Positions 1-8,207 are shown, numbered from the stretch's first letter. The stretch is 47,699 bases of DNA from an uncultured Verrucomicrobiota bacterium (GCA_903842505.1 CAIMMI010000140.1:1-47699); one strand, 5' to 3'. Numbers and translations are program-made. Notes: generated by a model from the sequence alone, not told the origin.

Positions 1-247
1 AAACCGTCCCTCCTCCGCACCTCTGTCGCCCCATCCGGGGCCCGGTTGCCTATTTCGTGCGGACCCACGGCCATCGCGCGAGGTCTCCACAGCGGTGAAA
101 GAGTTTCGCGCGAAGCCGCGACGGGGCGAAGGAACTGCGGCTGGATCTACAACAATGGCAGCGACGGGAACCACGTTCCCTCTTCCCAGCGCCTCTGCGC
201 CTCTGCGGGAAACCGTCCCTCCTCCGCGCCTCTGCGCCCCCCTTCCC
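1..247. repeat. Gene-free left edge with two family-D repeats
   Basis: No convincing gene. Positions 1-32 and about 210-241 are near-identical direct copies of a GC-rich element (core CCGTCCCTCCTCCGC followed by CCTCTG). A longer run of the same word, GCGCCTCTGCGCCTCTGCGG, occupies 191-210. This is family D, found again at about 3668-3715, 9950-10000, 20985-21025, 31340-31372 and 46405-46445. The stretch between the copies has open frames on both strands, but nothing protein-like was recognised. Confidence 0.55.
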
Positions 248-475
248 TCACCGGAACTCGAACGGGTGATTGGTCTTTCCGCAGGCCGGGCACCGGCTGC
301 GCTCCACCTCGGGATCGTCCGTGTAGACCAGGCTGCATTGCTGGCATCGGAAGACCTGGTCGGGATCCCGTGCGGGCTCGAAGCTCCGGCGACGACGTTC
401 CTCGAACAGCGCCAACCCGGCGAAGATCGCCAGTCCGAGGACGACGTAGAGGAAGATCAGGTGTTCCGCGCGCAT
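248..475 (-). CDS. Small membrane-anchored zinc-ribbon protein
   Basis: A 75-residue protein of unknown function. An N-terminal hydrophobic helix (about residues 6-24, LIFLYVVLGLAIFAGLALF) is followed by a basic stretch (EERRRR) and a C-terminal zinc ribbon with two CxxC knuckles, CQQC and CPAC, about 17 residues apart. I chose the ATG at 475 because AGGA lies 6 bases upstream; an in-frame ATG at 511 would add 12 residues and overlap the preceding gene. It is the last gene of the exbB-exbD-tonB-like operon, starting 8 nt after the preceding stop, so it probably works at the membrane with that system. The zinc-binding role is inferred from the cysteine spacing only. Confidence 0.75.
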   Translation of the reverse strand: MRAEHLIFLYVVLGLAIFAGLALFEERRRRSFEPARDPDQVFRCQQCSLVYTDDPEVERSRCPACGKTNHPFEFR

Positions 476-483
476 GGCATTTC

Positions 484-1239
484 CTATCTCAAGGCCGGCT
501 GCGTGCTCCATTGGACCGCCACGCTGACCCAGTCGAGATTCGTCGAACCAAACTCCGGTCGTCGCTTCGCCCCGGGCACGGGATGGAACAGCGACTGGCG
601 CACCGCCTGCCTAGCGACGTCGTCCGCCACTTTGGACCCGCTCGATTCCGCCACCTGGATCAGCACCACCCATCCCTGCGGGTTCACCGCCACATCCAGG
701 CGCGTTGCGCCCAGCACCTCCGAACCCGTCCAGGGTCCCAGCACCGGAGCTACCTTCCAGGCCCGCGTCGCTGCCTTCCCCGTCACCTCCAGCAGTGTTT
801 GCGTCGAGACCAGTCCCCGGACCTCCGATGCCGGAAGCGCCGGTCGGGCAGCAGACAGTTCCCGACTGGCCGCCGTCACCAACGGCACCCGAACCGGCGG
901 AAGCGCCACCGGATTGGTCAGCCAGCGCGTTGGCTCGCGCCATTCCGCCAAGCGGTATTGAGCCTTCGGCAACGCACCCAGCGCCACCGCCTGGAACGCG
1001 TCGTTCCGATCCTGGGCGAGCACATCGAGGCGGGATCGAGGCACGCCCGCAAACACCTGCTCCACCAATCCTTCCTCCAGGACCAACATCGTCTGCGCCT
1101 GCCCCGTGAACACCCGCGGCGGCGCGTCCGGCACCCGCCCCACATTCACCACGACGGCGAACTGCACCCCGGTCAGGAGCGCCGCCAGCATTCCCATCCG
1201 CGTCACGGACCAACCCGACGATGTCGTGCCCGGGTTCAT
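484..1239 (-). CDS. TonB-like energy transducer (divergent)
   Basis: A 251-residue protein with one N-terminal membrane helix (about residues 10-30, MGMLAALLTGVQFAVVVNVG) and a long extracytoplasmic part. The last 80 residues resemble a TonB C-terminal domain: TRLDVAVNPQGWVVLIQV is followed by a polar helix ending SLFHPVPG, like the usual 'v.v..dG.v..v.v..ssG...ld.aa...v....f.P' pattern. The proline-rich linker of classical TonB is weak. The start ATG at 1239 overlaps the exbD stop by 4 nt (ATGA), so translation is probably coupled. By position it would transmit energy from ExbB/ExbD to an outer-membrane partner. No TonB-dependent receptor lies in the window. The TonB assignment is moderate and rests on context plus the C-terminal pattern. 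Confidence 0.65.
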   Translation of the reverse strand: MNPGTTSSGWSVTRMGMLAALLTGVQFAVVVNVGRVPDAPPRVFTGQAQTMLVLEEGLVEQVFAGVPRSRLDVLAQDRNDAFQAVALGALPKAQYRLAEWREPTRWLTNPVALPPVRVPLVTAASRELSAARPALPASEVRGLVSTQTLLEVTGKAATRAWKVAPVLGPWTGSEVLGATRLDVAVNPQGWVVLIQVAESSGSKVADDVARQAVRQSLFHPVPGAKRRPEFGSTNLDWVSVAVQWSTQPALR

Positions 1240-1649
1240 TGCGGACTGCGGGCCACGAAGAAGATCCGGTCGAGTCCCGCCTGACGCACCAGGTCCCCCA
1301 ACCGGACCACATCGCCATGCGGCACCCCGACATCCGCGTGAACCAGCACCACCGGCGTCTCCGCCATGCGGGACTTGCGCTCCCGGAGCCGGCTCACGAT
1401 CTCGGACGGGGGCACGTACAGGTTGTCGAAGTACACCCGGCCGCGAGCGTCGAGGGCCAGAACCAGACGCGGCTTCGAGGCATCCAGCCGGACGCCCGTG
1501 CTGGCCGAGGGCAGTTCCACCGACACCCCGGGCGGCAGGACGAGCTGCGAACCGAAGATCAGGAAGAACGCCAACGGAAACAGCACGCACAGGAACGGTA
1601 CTGCGTTCCAGTTGCCCTGCAGGATCCGGGTCGTCCGATGAAATCTCAT
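1236..1649 (-). CDS. exbD: ExbD/TolR-family biopolymer transport protein
   Basis: A 137-residue protein with one membrane helix (about residues 16-36) and a C-terminal periplasmic domain (VVLVHADVGVPHGDVVRLGD, then IFFVA) typical of ExbD/TolR, partner of ExbB in the inner-membrane proton channel. At the start of the helix canonical ExbD has PFIDV, with an aspartate needed for proton use; here the motif reads PFLCV (Cys21), so the acid is absent. The start overlaps the exbB stop by 4 nt (ATGA). Family membership is clear. Whether the pair still conducts protons is an open question. Confidence 0.85.
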   Translation of the reverse strand: MRFHRTTRILQGNWNAVPFLCVLFPLAFFLIFGSQLVLPPGVSVELPSASTGVRLDASKPRLVLALDARGRVYFDNLYVPPSEIVSRLRERKSRMAETPVVLVHADVGVPHGDVVRLGDLVRQAGLDRIFFVARSPQ

Positions 1650-2350
1650 GGCTTGCGCGTGGAACCGCTCTCCGTCACGAGCCGGATCGCCTCGGCACTG
1701 GCCTTCTCCATGTCCAGCGCGATGGCGTTCACGCGCCCGACCATGAAGTTGTAGGCCGTCTGGCTGATGATCGCGATGCCGATGCCCCCGGCCGCCGAAT
1801 ACAGGGCCTGCCAGAGGTGGCGGAACAGGTGCGCTGGTGCCGCGAAGCCGCCACTCGACTGCAGGTCCTCGAACACACCGATGAAACCGAACAGCGTCCC
1901 CAGCAACCCGAGCAGAGGCGCGATCTGGCCGATGGTCGCGAGCACGCCCAACCGGGCCTCCAGCCGCGGAACCTCCACCAGTCCCACTTCATCGATCGCC
2001 TCCTCGACCCGCTCGCGTCCGCCATCCCGCGCCAGGATTGCCGCCTTGACCAACCGCGCCACCGGACCCGGCGTCGCATCGCAGATCGAAAGCGCCTCCA
2101 CCACGTTGTCCCGCTTCAGGACGTTCCGCACGCCCGCGAGGAACTCGAGGACATTGATCCGCTCGCGGTGATACACGAGGTACCGGTCGACGATCACCAC
2201 CACCATCGAACCGCTCACCGCCAGCAACGGCAGCAGCATGATCCCAAACCGCGCCAGAAACCCTGGCGTCTCCGGGGTCACCCCCGTCGTCACCGAGTTC
2301 GTCAATTCCGCCAGGATCGCAGCCGACAGCATGCGTCCGTTATAGGACAT
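1646..2350 (-). CDS. exbB: ExbB/TolQ/MotA-family channel protein
   Basis: A 234-residue protein, first gene of the four-gene operon. Three membrane helices are visible: about 32-55, 131-160 (GQIAPLLGLLGTLFGFIGVF) and 178-202 (LYSAAGGIGIAIISQTAYNF), with the large cytoplasmic loop between helices 1 and 2 usual for MotA/TolQ/ExbB. The conserved GxxGTxxG motif with Thr152 is kept. In the third helix the usual 'EAL.aTa.GL' glutamate is Gln181 (WQALYSAAGG). I took the ATG at 2350; an ATG at 2332 is also possible. The 67-bp gap upstream is shared with the divergent sensor kinase gene, so both promoters must lie there. Confidence 0.88.
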   Translation of the reverse strand: MSYNGRMLSAAILAELTNSVTTGVTPETPGFLARFGIMLLPLLAVSGSMVVVIVDRYLVYHRERINVLEFLAGVRNVLKRDNVVEALSICDATPGPVARLVKAAILARDGGRERVEEAIDEVGLVEVPRLEARLGVLATIGQIAPLLGLLGTLFGFIGVFEDLQSSGGFAAPAHLFRHLWQALYSAAGGIGIAIISQTAYNFMVGRVNAIALDMEKASAEAIRLVTESGSTRKP

Positions 2351-2417
2351 CCGCCGCCGCCCCCCAACCCGATTTTCCCACTTCCCTCTGGCGCGCCGAA
2401 ACCGTCCCCTTGGGCCC

Positions 2418-3527
2418 ATGTCCGCCTCACGAAACTCCCCGGTCGTCGCCTGGTGGGCCGGAGCCTATCTCGTGGTCTGGACGGTCGTGGGGCTCGCCTT
2501 CGCCGGCCAGCACTACCTCACCTCCGCCAAGGTCGGCGTTCCGGTTGCCTGGGGTTCCGCCATCACCGGGGCCCTCGCCGATTGGTATCTCTTCGGCCTG
2601 CTGGCCCTCCCCGCGGCCCGGCTCGCGGCCCGCTTCAACCTCGCCGGTCGGCACTGGCGCCTCCGCATCGCCCTCCACCTCGTCGCCGGGGCCGTCTTCT
2701 CCCTCCTCTGGATCCTCCTCCGCGCCGCCCTTGCCCAGGTCCTCGTCCCCCTCCGCGGCGCCGAGAAACCCTTCGGCGAAGTCCTCCGATACGTCCTCGT
2801 CGCCACCTTCTTCTTCAACATGATCGTCTACTGGGTCGTCGTCACCGGCACCCACGCCTTCGCCTACTACCGCTCTTTCCGCGAACGCGAACGCAACGTC
2901 CTTGAACTCGAAGCCCGCCTGACGTCCGCCCGACTCCACGCCCTGCGGATGCAGCTCAATCCCCACTTCCTCTTCAACGCCCTCAACGGCATCGGCACCC
3001 TCATGTACCGCAATGTCGACGCCGCCGACTCGATGCTCGTGAAGCTCGCCAGCCTCCTCCGCCATTCCCTCGACCGCGGCGAGCACCTCACGGCCCCCCT
3101 GCGCGAGGAACTCGAATTCCTCGACCGCTACCTCGACCTCGAGCAGATGCGCTTCGGCGATCGCCTCCGCGTGGAACGGGACATCGATCCCTCCCTCCTG
3201 CCCCTGCCCATCCCCACCCTCCTGCTCCAACCCCTCGTCGAAAACGCCATCAAGCACGGCGTCGAACCCGTCACCCGCCCCGGCACCGTTACCCTCCGCA
3301 TCGAACGGACCGACGCCGGCCGCGTGCGACTCGAAGTCCACGACGACGGCCGAGGTGTCCCGCCCGGCGGCCCGTCGCGCGAAGGCGTCGGAACCAGCAA
3401 CACCCGTCATCGACTCCGCCAGCAGTACGGTTCCGCAGCCTCGTTCGTCCTGACGCCCCGCGAAGGCGGCGGCACCAGCGCCATCATCGAGATCCCCGGG
3501 CCGGCCGGGATCCAGGACGAAGACTGA
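2418..3527 (+). CDS. LytS/YehU-type sensor histidine kinase
   Basis: A 369-residue inner-membrane kinase. Four hydrophobic segments fall within residues 10-145, followed by a short coiled coil (about 152-175). The His_kinase box QLNPHFLFN at 179-187 carries the probable phospho-acceptor His183. The ATPase part has LVENAIKHG (N box, about 272) and DDGRG (G box, about 313). This architecture belongs to the LytS/YehU/AgrC-like kinases, which normally pair with LytTR response regulators, but no response regulator lies next to it or in the window. It is transcribed away from the exbB operon. The signal sensed is unknown, since no sensory domain other than the membrane region is visible. Confidence 0.9.
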   Translation: MSASRNSPVVAWWAGAYLVVWTVVGLAFAGQHYLTSAKVGVPVAWGSAITGALADWYLFGLLALPAARLAARFNLAGRHWRLRIALHLVAGAVFSLLWILLRAALAQVLVPLRGAEKPFGEVLRYVLVATFFFNMIVYWVVVTGTHAFAYYRSFRERERNVLELEARLTSARLHALRMQLNPHFLFNALNGIGTLMYRNVDAADSMLVKLASLLRHSLDRGEHLTAPLREELEFLDRYLDLEQMRFGDRLRVERDIDPSLLPLPIPTLLLQPLVENAIKHGVEPVTRPGTVTLRIERTDAGRVRLEVHDDGRGVPPGGPSREGVGTSNTRHRLRQQYGSAASFVLTPREGGGTSAIIEIPGPAGIQDED

Positions 3528-3795
3528 ACCGCCATTAGCCCGAGGGGTGGGGCAAGACTCTCCGTCAAGCCGCTTAGGGCGCGCCAAGCACCTCAAGGCC
3601 ACGAAACCCAGCCAGGCTGCGAGCCGTTCTTTAGCCGAAAGAAACGAAAGAGACCGAAAAAGCCCGTTTCACACCGCCCTCCTCCGCGTCTCTGCGCCTC
3701 CGCGTGAACCGCCCTTCCTGCACTGACCCCAAACCAATCCCGGCCCGGAACCAAGCTTGCGCCCGTCGTTTCCCGTCGGAAACTTGCCACTCACG
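3528..3795. repeat. Intergenic gap with family C and D repeat remnants
   Basis: No gene is seen. Positions 3546-3575 hold one end of a family-C element (GGTGGGGCAAGACTC, then CCGTCAAGCC). Positions about 3668-3715 hold a family-D element (CTCCGCGTCTCTGCGCC). The region also carries the hemL promoter, not identifiable by eye. Confidence 0.5.
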
Positions 3796-5085
3796 ATGCG
3801 ATCCCGTCCCCGCTCCGAAGCCCTGTTCGCCGAGGCCCTCCGCCACCTTCCCGGAGGCGTCAACTCACCCGTCCGCGCCTTTCGCGGCGTCGGGGGACAA
3901 CCGTTCTTCGTCGAGTCCGCACGGGGCTGCCACGTCCGCGATGTCGACGGCAACGAACTCATCGATTACGTCCTGACCTGGGGACCCGCGATCCTCGGAC
4001 ACGCGCATCCCCGCGTCATCGCCGAGGTTCAGGCCGCCGCCGCACGGGGCACCAGCTTCGGCATTCCCAATCCGGCCGAAGTCGAACTTGCCGCACTCGT
4101 CAAGGAATGGGTCCCGGGCATCGACAAGCTTCGCTTCTGCAATTCCGGCACCGAGGCCTGCATGTCCGCCATCCGCCTCGCCCGCGGGTTCACCCGACGC
4201 GACCGGATCCTCAAGTTCGACGGCTGCTACCATGGGCACGCGGATTCCCTCCTGGTGAACGCGGGCTCCGGTGCGCTGACCCTGGGCCAACCCGACTCCG
4301 CCGGCGTTCCCGCGGACCTCGCCAAGCACACCCTCGTCCTGCCCTTCAATGATCCGGACGCCCTCGAAGCCCTGTTCGCGCAGCAAGGCCACGAGATCGC
4401 CGCCGTGATCCTCGAACTCGTCCCAGCCAACGCCGGCCTCTACCTCCCAAAACCCGGTTACCTCGACCTGCTCCGCCGACTCACCCGCCAGCACGGCACC
4501 GTCCTCATCGCCGACGAAGTCATGACCGGATTCCGCCTCGGCCGGTCCGGCGCGCAGGGCGTGTTCGGCCTGTCACCCGATCTGTCCACCTTCGGAAAGG
4601 TCATTGGTGGCGGACTCCCCGTTGGCGCCCTCGGCGGACGTGCCGAGATCATGGACTATCTCGCGCCCCTCGGCCCCGTCTATCAGGCCGGCACCCTCAG
4701 CGGAAACCCGATCGCCATGGCCGCTGGCCTCGCCACACTCCGTGAGCTTGGGTCCACCGACGCCTTCCCAGCCCTCGAACGTTCCGGCGCACGACTCGAA
4801 GCCGGCATGCTCGAAATCGCCCGTCGCCGCGGTCGCCCGGTCCAGTTCCAGCGCATCGGTTCCATGTTCTGCGCCTACTTCACCGAACAACCCGTCTGGA
4901 ACCTGGCCGATGCCATGAAGTCCGATCGCGCGGTCTTCGCCCGGTTCTTCCACGCCATGCTCGACGGCGGCGTCTATCTCGCTCCGAGCCAGTTCGAAGC
5001 CGGGTTCCTCTCCACCGCCCACGCCGACGACGACATCGACCGCACCCTCGAAGCCGCCGACCACGCCTTCCAACACCTGGATTGA
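3796..5085 (+). CDS. hemL: Glutamate-1-semialdehyde 2,1-aminomutase
   Basis: A 429-residue class-III PLP aminotransferase that converts glutamate-1-semialdehyde to 5-aminolevulinate in the C5 heme pathway. The N-terminus SEALFAEALRHLPGGVNSPV, the motif FCNSGTEA, DEVMTGFR and the PLP-lysine segment TFGKVIGGGLPVGA (Lys268) are all diagnostic. Length matches the family (about 426-430). I chose the ATG at 3796 rather than an upstream ATG at 3757, because it puts the conserved SEALF motif near the N-terminus as in homologues. It is a single-gene unit, followed by a family-C repeat. Confidence 0.97.
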   Translation: MRSRPRSEALFAEALRHLPGGVNSPVRAFRGVGGQPFFVESARGCHVRDVDGNELIDYVLTWGPAILGHAHPRVIAEVQAAAARGTSFGIPNPAEVELAALVKEWVPGIDKLRFCNSGTEACMSAIRLARGFTRRDRILKFDGCYHGHADSLLVNAGSGALTLGQPDSAGVPADLAKHTLVLPFNDPDALEALFAQQGHEIAAVILELVPANAGLYLPKPGYLDLLRRLTRQHGTVLIADEVMTGFRLGRSGAQGVFGLSPDLSTFGKVIGGGLPVGALGGRAEIMDYLAPLGPVYQAGTLSGNPIAMAAGLATLRELGSTDAFPALERSGARLEAGMLEIARRRGRPVQFQRIGSMFCAYFTEQPVWNLADAMKSDRAVFARFFHAMLDGGVYLAPSQFEAGFLSTAHADDDIDRTLEAADHAFQHLD

Positions 5086-5095
5086 ACCCGAACTC

Positions 5096-5226
5096 GGTGG
5101 GGCGAGTGTCCTCACGAACCGCGGGGGAGTCCCAAGTTTCAAGATTCAAGTTTCAAGCCTGCCACTGCTTCAAACCTGGAAACTGAAAACTCCGACCTCG
5201 GAAACGGCTCGACCGAGTCTTACCTC
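5096..5226. repeat. Family-C MITE-like repeat (hemL downstream)
   Basis: Begins GGTGGGGCGAGTGTCCTCACGA, passes through an AT-richer core of TTTCAAG/TTCAAACC words, and ends GGCTCGACCGAGTC. It has the same order as the complete copy at 11594-11713; its right terminus has drifted. It lies between the convergent ends of hemL and the HAD-Nudix gene. Confidence 0.7.
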
Positions 5227-5235
5227 CCTTCCGCG

Positions 5236-6288
5236 TCACCCCAGCACCGCATCCAGCAACACCCGCGTCGGCGTGTTGAGCGGGAGTGCACGGGCCTCCG
5301 ATTCCGTCACCCATCGGTATTCCTGCGCCTCCTCATTCAATCGGACCTCCGGTGTCCCGGTCACCTGACACGTGTAGTTCATGAGCAGGAAATGGGCGTC
5401 CTTGTAGAACTCCGGCGGATGGATGGCGTCCTGGACCATCACGAAACGGATGTCCGAAACCTCCAGACCGGTCTCCTCCCACAACTCCCGTCGCAGGGCT
5501 GCTTCGCTCGCCTCACCCCACTCGATCTTGCCGCCGGGAATCCCCCACATGTCCGACCACTTTGCCGTCCGCATCAGCAGCATCCGTCCGTCCTCGCGGA
5601 AGATCAGTCCACCGACCGTCGGAATCGGGAAGCGCTTCCCCTCGGGCGGCGCGTGAAGCCGGAGTGAATTGCGCTCGAGCAGTTGCCGCAGTTCGCCCAG
5701 ATGTTCGACGATAAGGTCTGGCCGGGCCCGACGCAGTTGGTCCAACCGGTTGTAGCCCGTCAGCACGGCCACGCTCTGCACGCCACCGTGCCGGGCCGTT
5801 TCCACGTCGTGTTCCATGTCCCCGATGAAAACGGTCTCCGACGCCGACAATCCGTGATCCTCGAGGATCGACCGGATCCGCTCCCGCTTGTCGTTCACGC
5901 CGAGGTACGGGTGATGCAGATAGGGTCCGAATCCGGTGGCCTGCTGCTGGATCTCATACAGTCGGGGGTGCACCGCGCTCAGCAGGAAAGTCCGGAAGCC
6001 CTGCGCCCGACAGAACTCCAGAAAGTCCTGCGCATGCGGCAGGGCCACCACCGTGTGCTGCAACTGGCCGAAGCTCTCGTGAAACCACCGCTCCAGTTCG
6101 GGCTGCGGAACGTGGGCGACATACCGTTCGTAAAACCCGCGAAAAGGCAGCTGAAACTCGCTCCGGAACTGCTCCAGCGTCATCTCGGGCACCCCGGCCA
6201 ATCGGAAGATGTAGTTGGAGGCATTCCACACGGCAGGAAGGTCGTCCACCAGCGTCCCGGACCAATCGAAGATCACATTGCGGATCAC
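5236..6288 (-). CDS. HAD-like hydrolase fused to a Nudix hydrolase
   Basis: A 350-residue two-domain protein. Residues 1-205 are a HAD hydrolase: motif I FDWSGTLVD (Asp8), motif II Ser104 in FLLSA, motif III Lys134, motif IV FIGDMEHD (157-161), with a helical cap between. Residues 220-350 are a Nudix domain with an exact Nudix box at 253-275 (G-x5-E-x7-REL-x-EE-x-GL). Motif I has Ser10 where HAD phosphatases have the acid/base Asp (DxD). DxS/DxA is seen in phosphonatase-like branches, so simple phosphatase activity is doubtful. The protein probably acts on a phosphorylated or nucleotide-linked metabolite; the substrate is unknown. It lies downstream of fmt on the same strand. Confidence 0.88.
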   Translation of the reverse strand: MIRNVIFDWSGTLVDDLPAVWNASNYIFRLAGVPEMTLEQFRSEFQLPFRGFYERYVAHVPQPELERWFHESFGQLQHTVVALPHAQDFLEFCRAQGFRTFLLSAVHPRLYEIQQQATGFGPYLHHPYLGVNDKRERIRSILEDHGLSASETVFIGDMEHDVETARHGGVQSVAVLTGYNRLDQLRRARPDLIVEHLGELRQLLERNSLRLHAPPEGKRFPIPTVGGLIFREDGRMLLMRTAKWSDMWGIPGGKIEWGEASEAALRRELWEETGLEVSDIRFVMVQDAIHPPEFYKDAHFLLMNYTCQVTGTPEVRLNEEAQEYRWVTESEARALPLNTPTRVLLDAVLG

Positions 6289-6421
6289 GCCGCCACCGTA
6301 CCCCCGCGCTCACCGATGTCGAACCGGGGAAGAGTTGGAAGTTTTCAGTTTGAAGTCTGAAGCCACCTCCGGAGACGGGGCCTGGAAGCGGTTCTCGAAT
6401 CCCGACTCCATTCGCTCCCCT

Positions 6422-6465
6422 CATTTACATCCGGATGTCGCATATGCGACATGCCATTGCTTCAT
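6422..6465. repeat. Family-A palindromic element (copy 1)
   Basis: Centred on CATATG at 6441-6446. It contains the perfect palindromes ACATCCGGATGT and TGTCGCATATGCGACA, overlapping by three bases, within a longer imperfect inverted repeat. It ends exactly at the fmt stop codon (6466-6468 on the minus strand), so it would sit right at the 3' end of the fmt message. Further copies are at 31480, 31546 and 46355. Confidence 0.8.
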
Positions 6466-7419
6466 CTACTCAAGCCGCTCCACGGAGTGACCCGCCAGAA
6501 ATGCGGAGGCCGGGATCCGGCGTCCGCCTTCCAACTGGACTTCCGTCAACCGGAGTCCTCCCACACCGCACGCCACCACCAACTCGTCGCGCCCGGCCGC
6601 GAGCACCGATCCCGGCGTGCCCGACGCCTCGTCCACGAGCGCGACCGAATGGACCTTCAGCAGCTTGCGCGTCCCCCCGCCGGTGCCCGCCGGCAGGAAG
6701 CAGAACGCGCCCGGCCAGGGATCAAACGCCCTCAATCGGCGCCAGAGCACCCGCGCGGGCCTCGTCCAATCCAGACGACCGTCATCCCGCGTGATCTTGC
6801 GCGCGTAGGTCACCCCCTCGACCGGCTGCGGTTCCGGCTTCAACTCACCCGACAGGTACCGCCCCAGGTTTTCGACCACGACCTGACCACCGAGGATCGC
6901 CAATCGGTCATGCAACGTACGTCCCGTGTCCTGATCCGAGATCGGCGTCCGCAGCGTCGCCACCACAGGTCCGGTATCGAGGCCAGCCTCCATACGCATG
7001 AGGCACACCCCCGACTCCGCATCTCCGTCCGCGATGGCCCACTGGATCGGGGCTGCCCCCCGCCATCGGGGCAGGAGGGACGTATGGACGTTGAGGCAAC
7101 CGTGCGGAGGAACATCGAGAAGGCTCTGGGGAAGGATCTGACCGTAGGCAGCGACGAGAACGACGTCCGGTGCCCATCCACGCAGCTTTTCCAGAAACTC
7201 CGGATCGCGGGCCTTCAAAGGCTGCAGCACGGGGAATCCATGCTTCAGGGCCTCCACCTTCACGGGCGGTGGAGTGAGTTCGAGATGCCGTCCCACCGGT
7301 CGGTCCGGCTGGACCACCACACCGACGACCTCGCCGACGCCACCGGCAACCAAACGCGACAGCACCGTGGCCGCCAGGTCCGGCGTGCCCATGAACACAA
7401 TGCGGGGAGAATGAGCCAT
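6466..7419 (-). CDS. fmt: Methionyl-tRNA formyltransferase
   Basis: A 317-residue enzyme that formylates initiator Met-tRNA using 10-formyl-THF. It opens with RIVFMGTPDLA, the family's N-terminal strand. The catalytic region NVHTSLLPRWRGAAPIQ has the conserved Asn and His and the SLLPxxRG loop, followed by GLDTGPVV. A C-terminal OB-like tRNA-binding domain covers about residues 210-317. Length is normal (about 310-320). It lies 87 nt downstream of the adenylate kinase gene on the same strand. Confidence 0.96.
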   Translation of the reverse strand: MAHSPRIVFMGTPDLAATVLSRLVAGGVGEVVGVVVQPDRPVGRHLELTPPPVKVEALKHGFPVLQPLKARDPEFLEKLRGWAPDVVLVAAYGQILPQSLLDVPPHGCLNVHTSLLPRWRGAAPIQWAIADGDAESGVCLMRMEAGLDTGPVVATLRTPISDQDTGRTLHDRLAILGGQVVVENLGRYLSGELKPEPQPVEGVTYARKITRDDGRLDWTRPARVLWRRLRAFDPWPGAFCFLPAGTGGGTRKLLKVHSVALVDEASGTPGSVLAAGRDELVVACGVGGLRLTEVQLEGGRRIPASAFLAGHSVERLE

Positions 7420-7506
7420 GATTCAAAAGCCGATCCCGATCCGAAGGGAAATGCGACCGTCGGACCGGACCGCACCCACACCGCCAACTGGGTCCCCTGC
7501 CGGACG

Positions 7507-8175
7507 TCAGGACAGACTCGGAGGGGCAGCCACGGAGCCTTCGGCCGGTGCGGAAAACACCGTGCTCCCATCACTGATCGCCGGCTTCGGAATCCGGACC
7601 ACGATCTTCAGGATATCCAGCAGCACCTGCATCGGCTCCTGCGTGGAATCGATCTGGTGGATGATCTGCTCGGGGTAGCAGTCGAGGACCGCACGGGTGT
7701 CCCGCTTGTAGGTTTCCAACCGGGCCCGGATGACCTCGACATTGGCGTCGTCCAAGCGGTTCTCCTTGAGAGCCCGGCGCTGCAACCGCGAGACCAGTTT
7801 GTCCACGTGCGGGCAGAACAGGTTGAAGATCGCCTTCACCTCGATCAGGTCGGACATCAACTCGACCTGACGCGGGTTCCGCGGAATGCCATCCAGCAGC
7901 AGGGTGTCCGCCTCGGGATTGAATCGACCGACCGCGATCATGCCGAGGATCGACGACAGCCACAGCTGGATGGTGGGTTCGTCCGGCACCAACTGTCCCT
8001 TCGAGGCGTATTCCATGAACACCTTCCCCAGTGGCGAATCCACCCGGAGATTCCGGAAGGCGTCTCCGCAGGAGAAGTGCACGAAATTGGGGATCTGCCC
8101 GAGGATCTTGCCCTGCGTGCCCTTGCCGGCTCCGGGCGCGCCGAAGAGCAGGATGGCGCGGTATTTCTGGTTCAT
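7507..8175 (-). CDS. adk: Adenylate kinase, short-LID form
   Basis: A 222-residue nucleoside monophosphate kinase (AMP + ATP to 2 ADP). The P-loop GAPGAGKGTQ is at about 12-21. The NMP-binding segment FSCGDAFR and the DGIPRNPRQVE motif follow. The LID is the short type (RLDDANVEVIRARLETYK), without the zinc-finger insertion of long bacterial Adk. The last 25 residues are a low-complexity tail. I chose the ATG at 8175, preceded by AAGG; a TTG two codons upstream is less likely. No second adenylate kinase is visible in the window, so this may be the housekeeping enzyme. Confidence 0.88.
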   Translation of the reverse strand: MNQKYRAILLFGAPGAGKGTQGKILGQIPNFVHFSCGDAFRNLRVDSPLGKVFMEYASKGQLVPDEPTIQLWLSSILGMIAVGRFNPEADTLLLDGIPRNPRQVELMSDLIEVKAIFNLFCPHVDKLVSRLQRRALKENRLDDANVEVIRARLETYKRDTRAVLDCYPEQIIHQIDSTQEPMQVLLDILKIVVRIPKPAISDGSTVFSAPAEGSVAAPPSLS

Positions 8176-8207
8176 GGCCAACCTTGCTGGGGTGGATGGA
8201 TTCCGAC

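Noticed and set aside
46-1284. A 412-residue plus-strand open frame opposite the exbD/tonB-like genes
   Set aside because: Arg/Pro/Ser-rich shadow of the minus-strand operon caused by high GC; no motif, and the opposite strand has overlapping family members.
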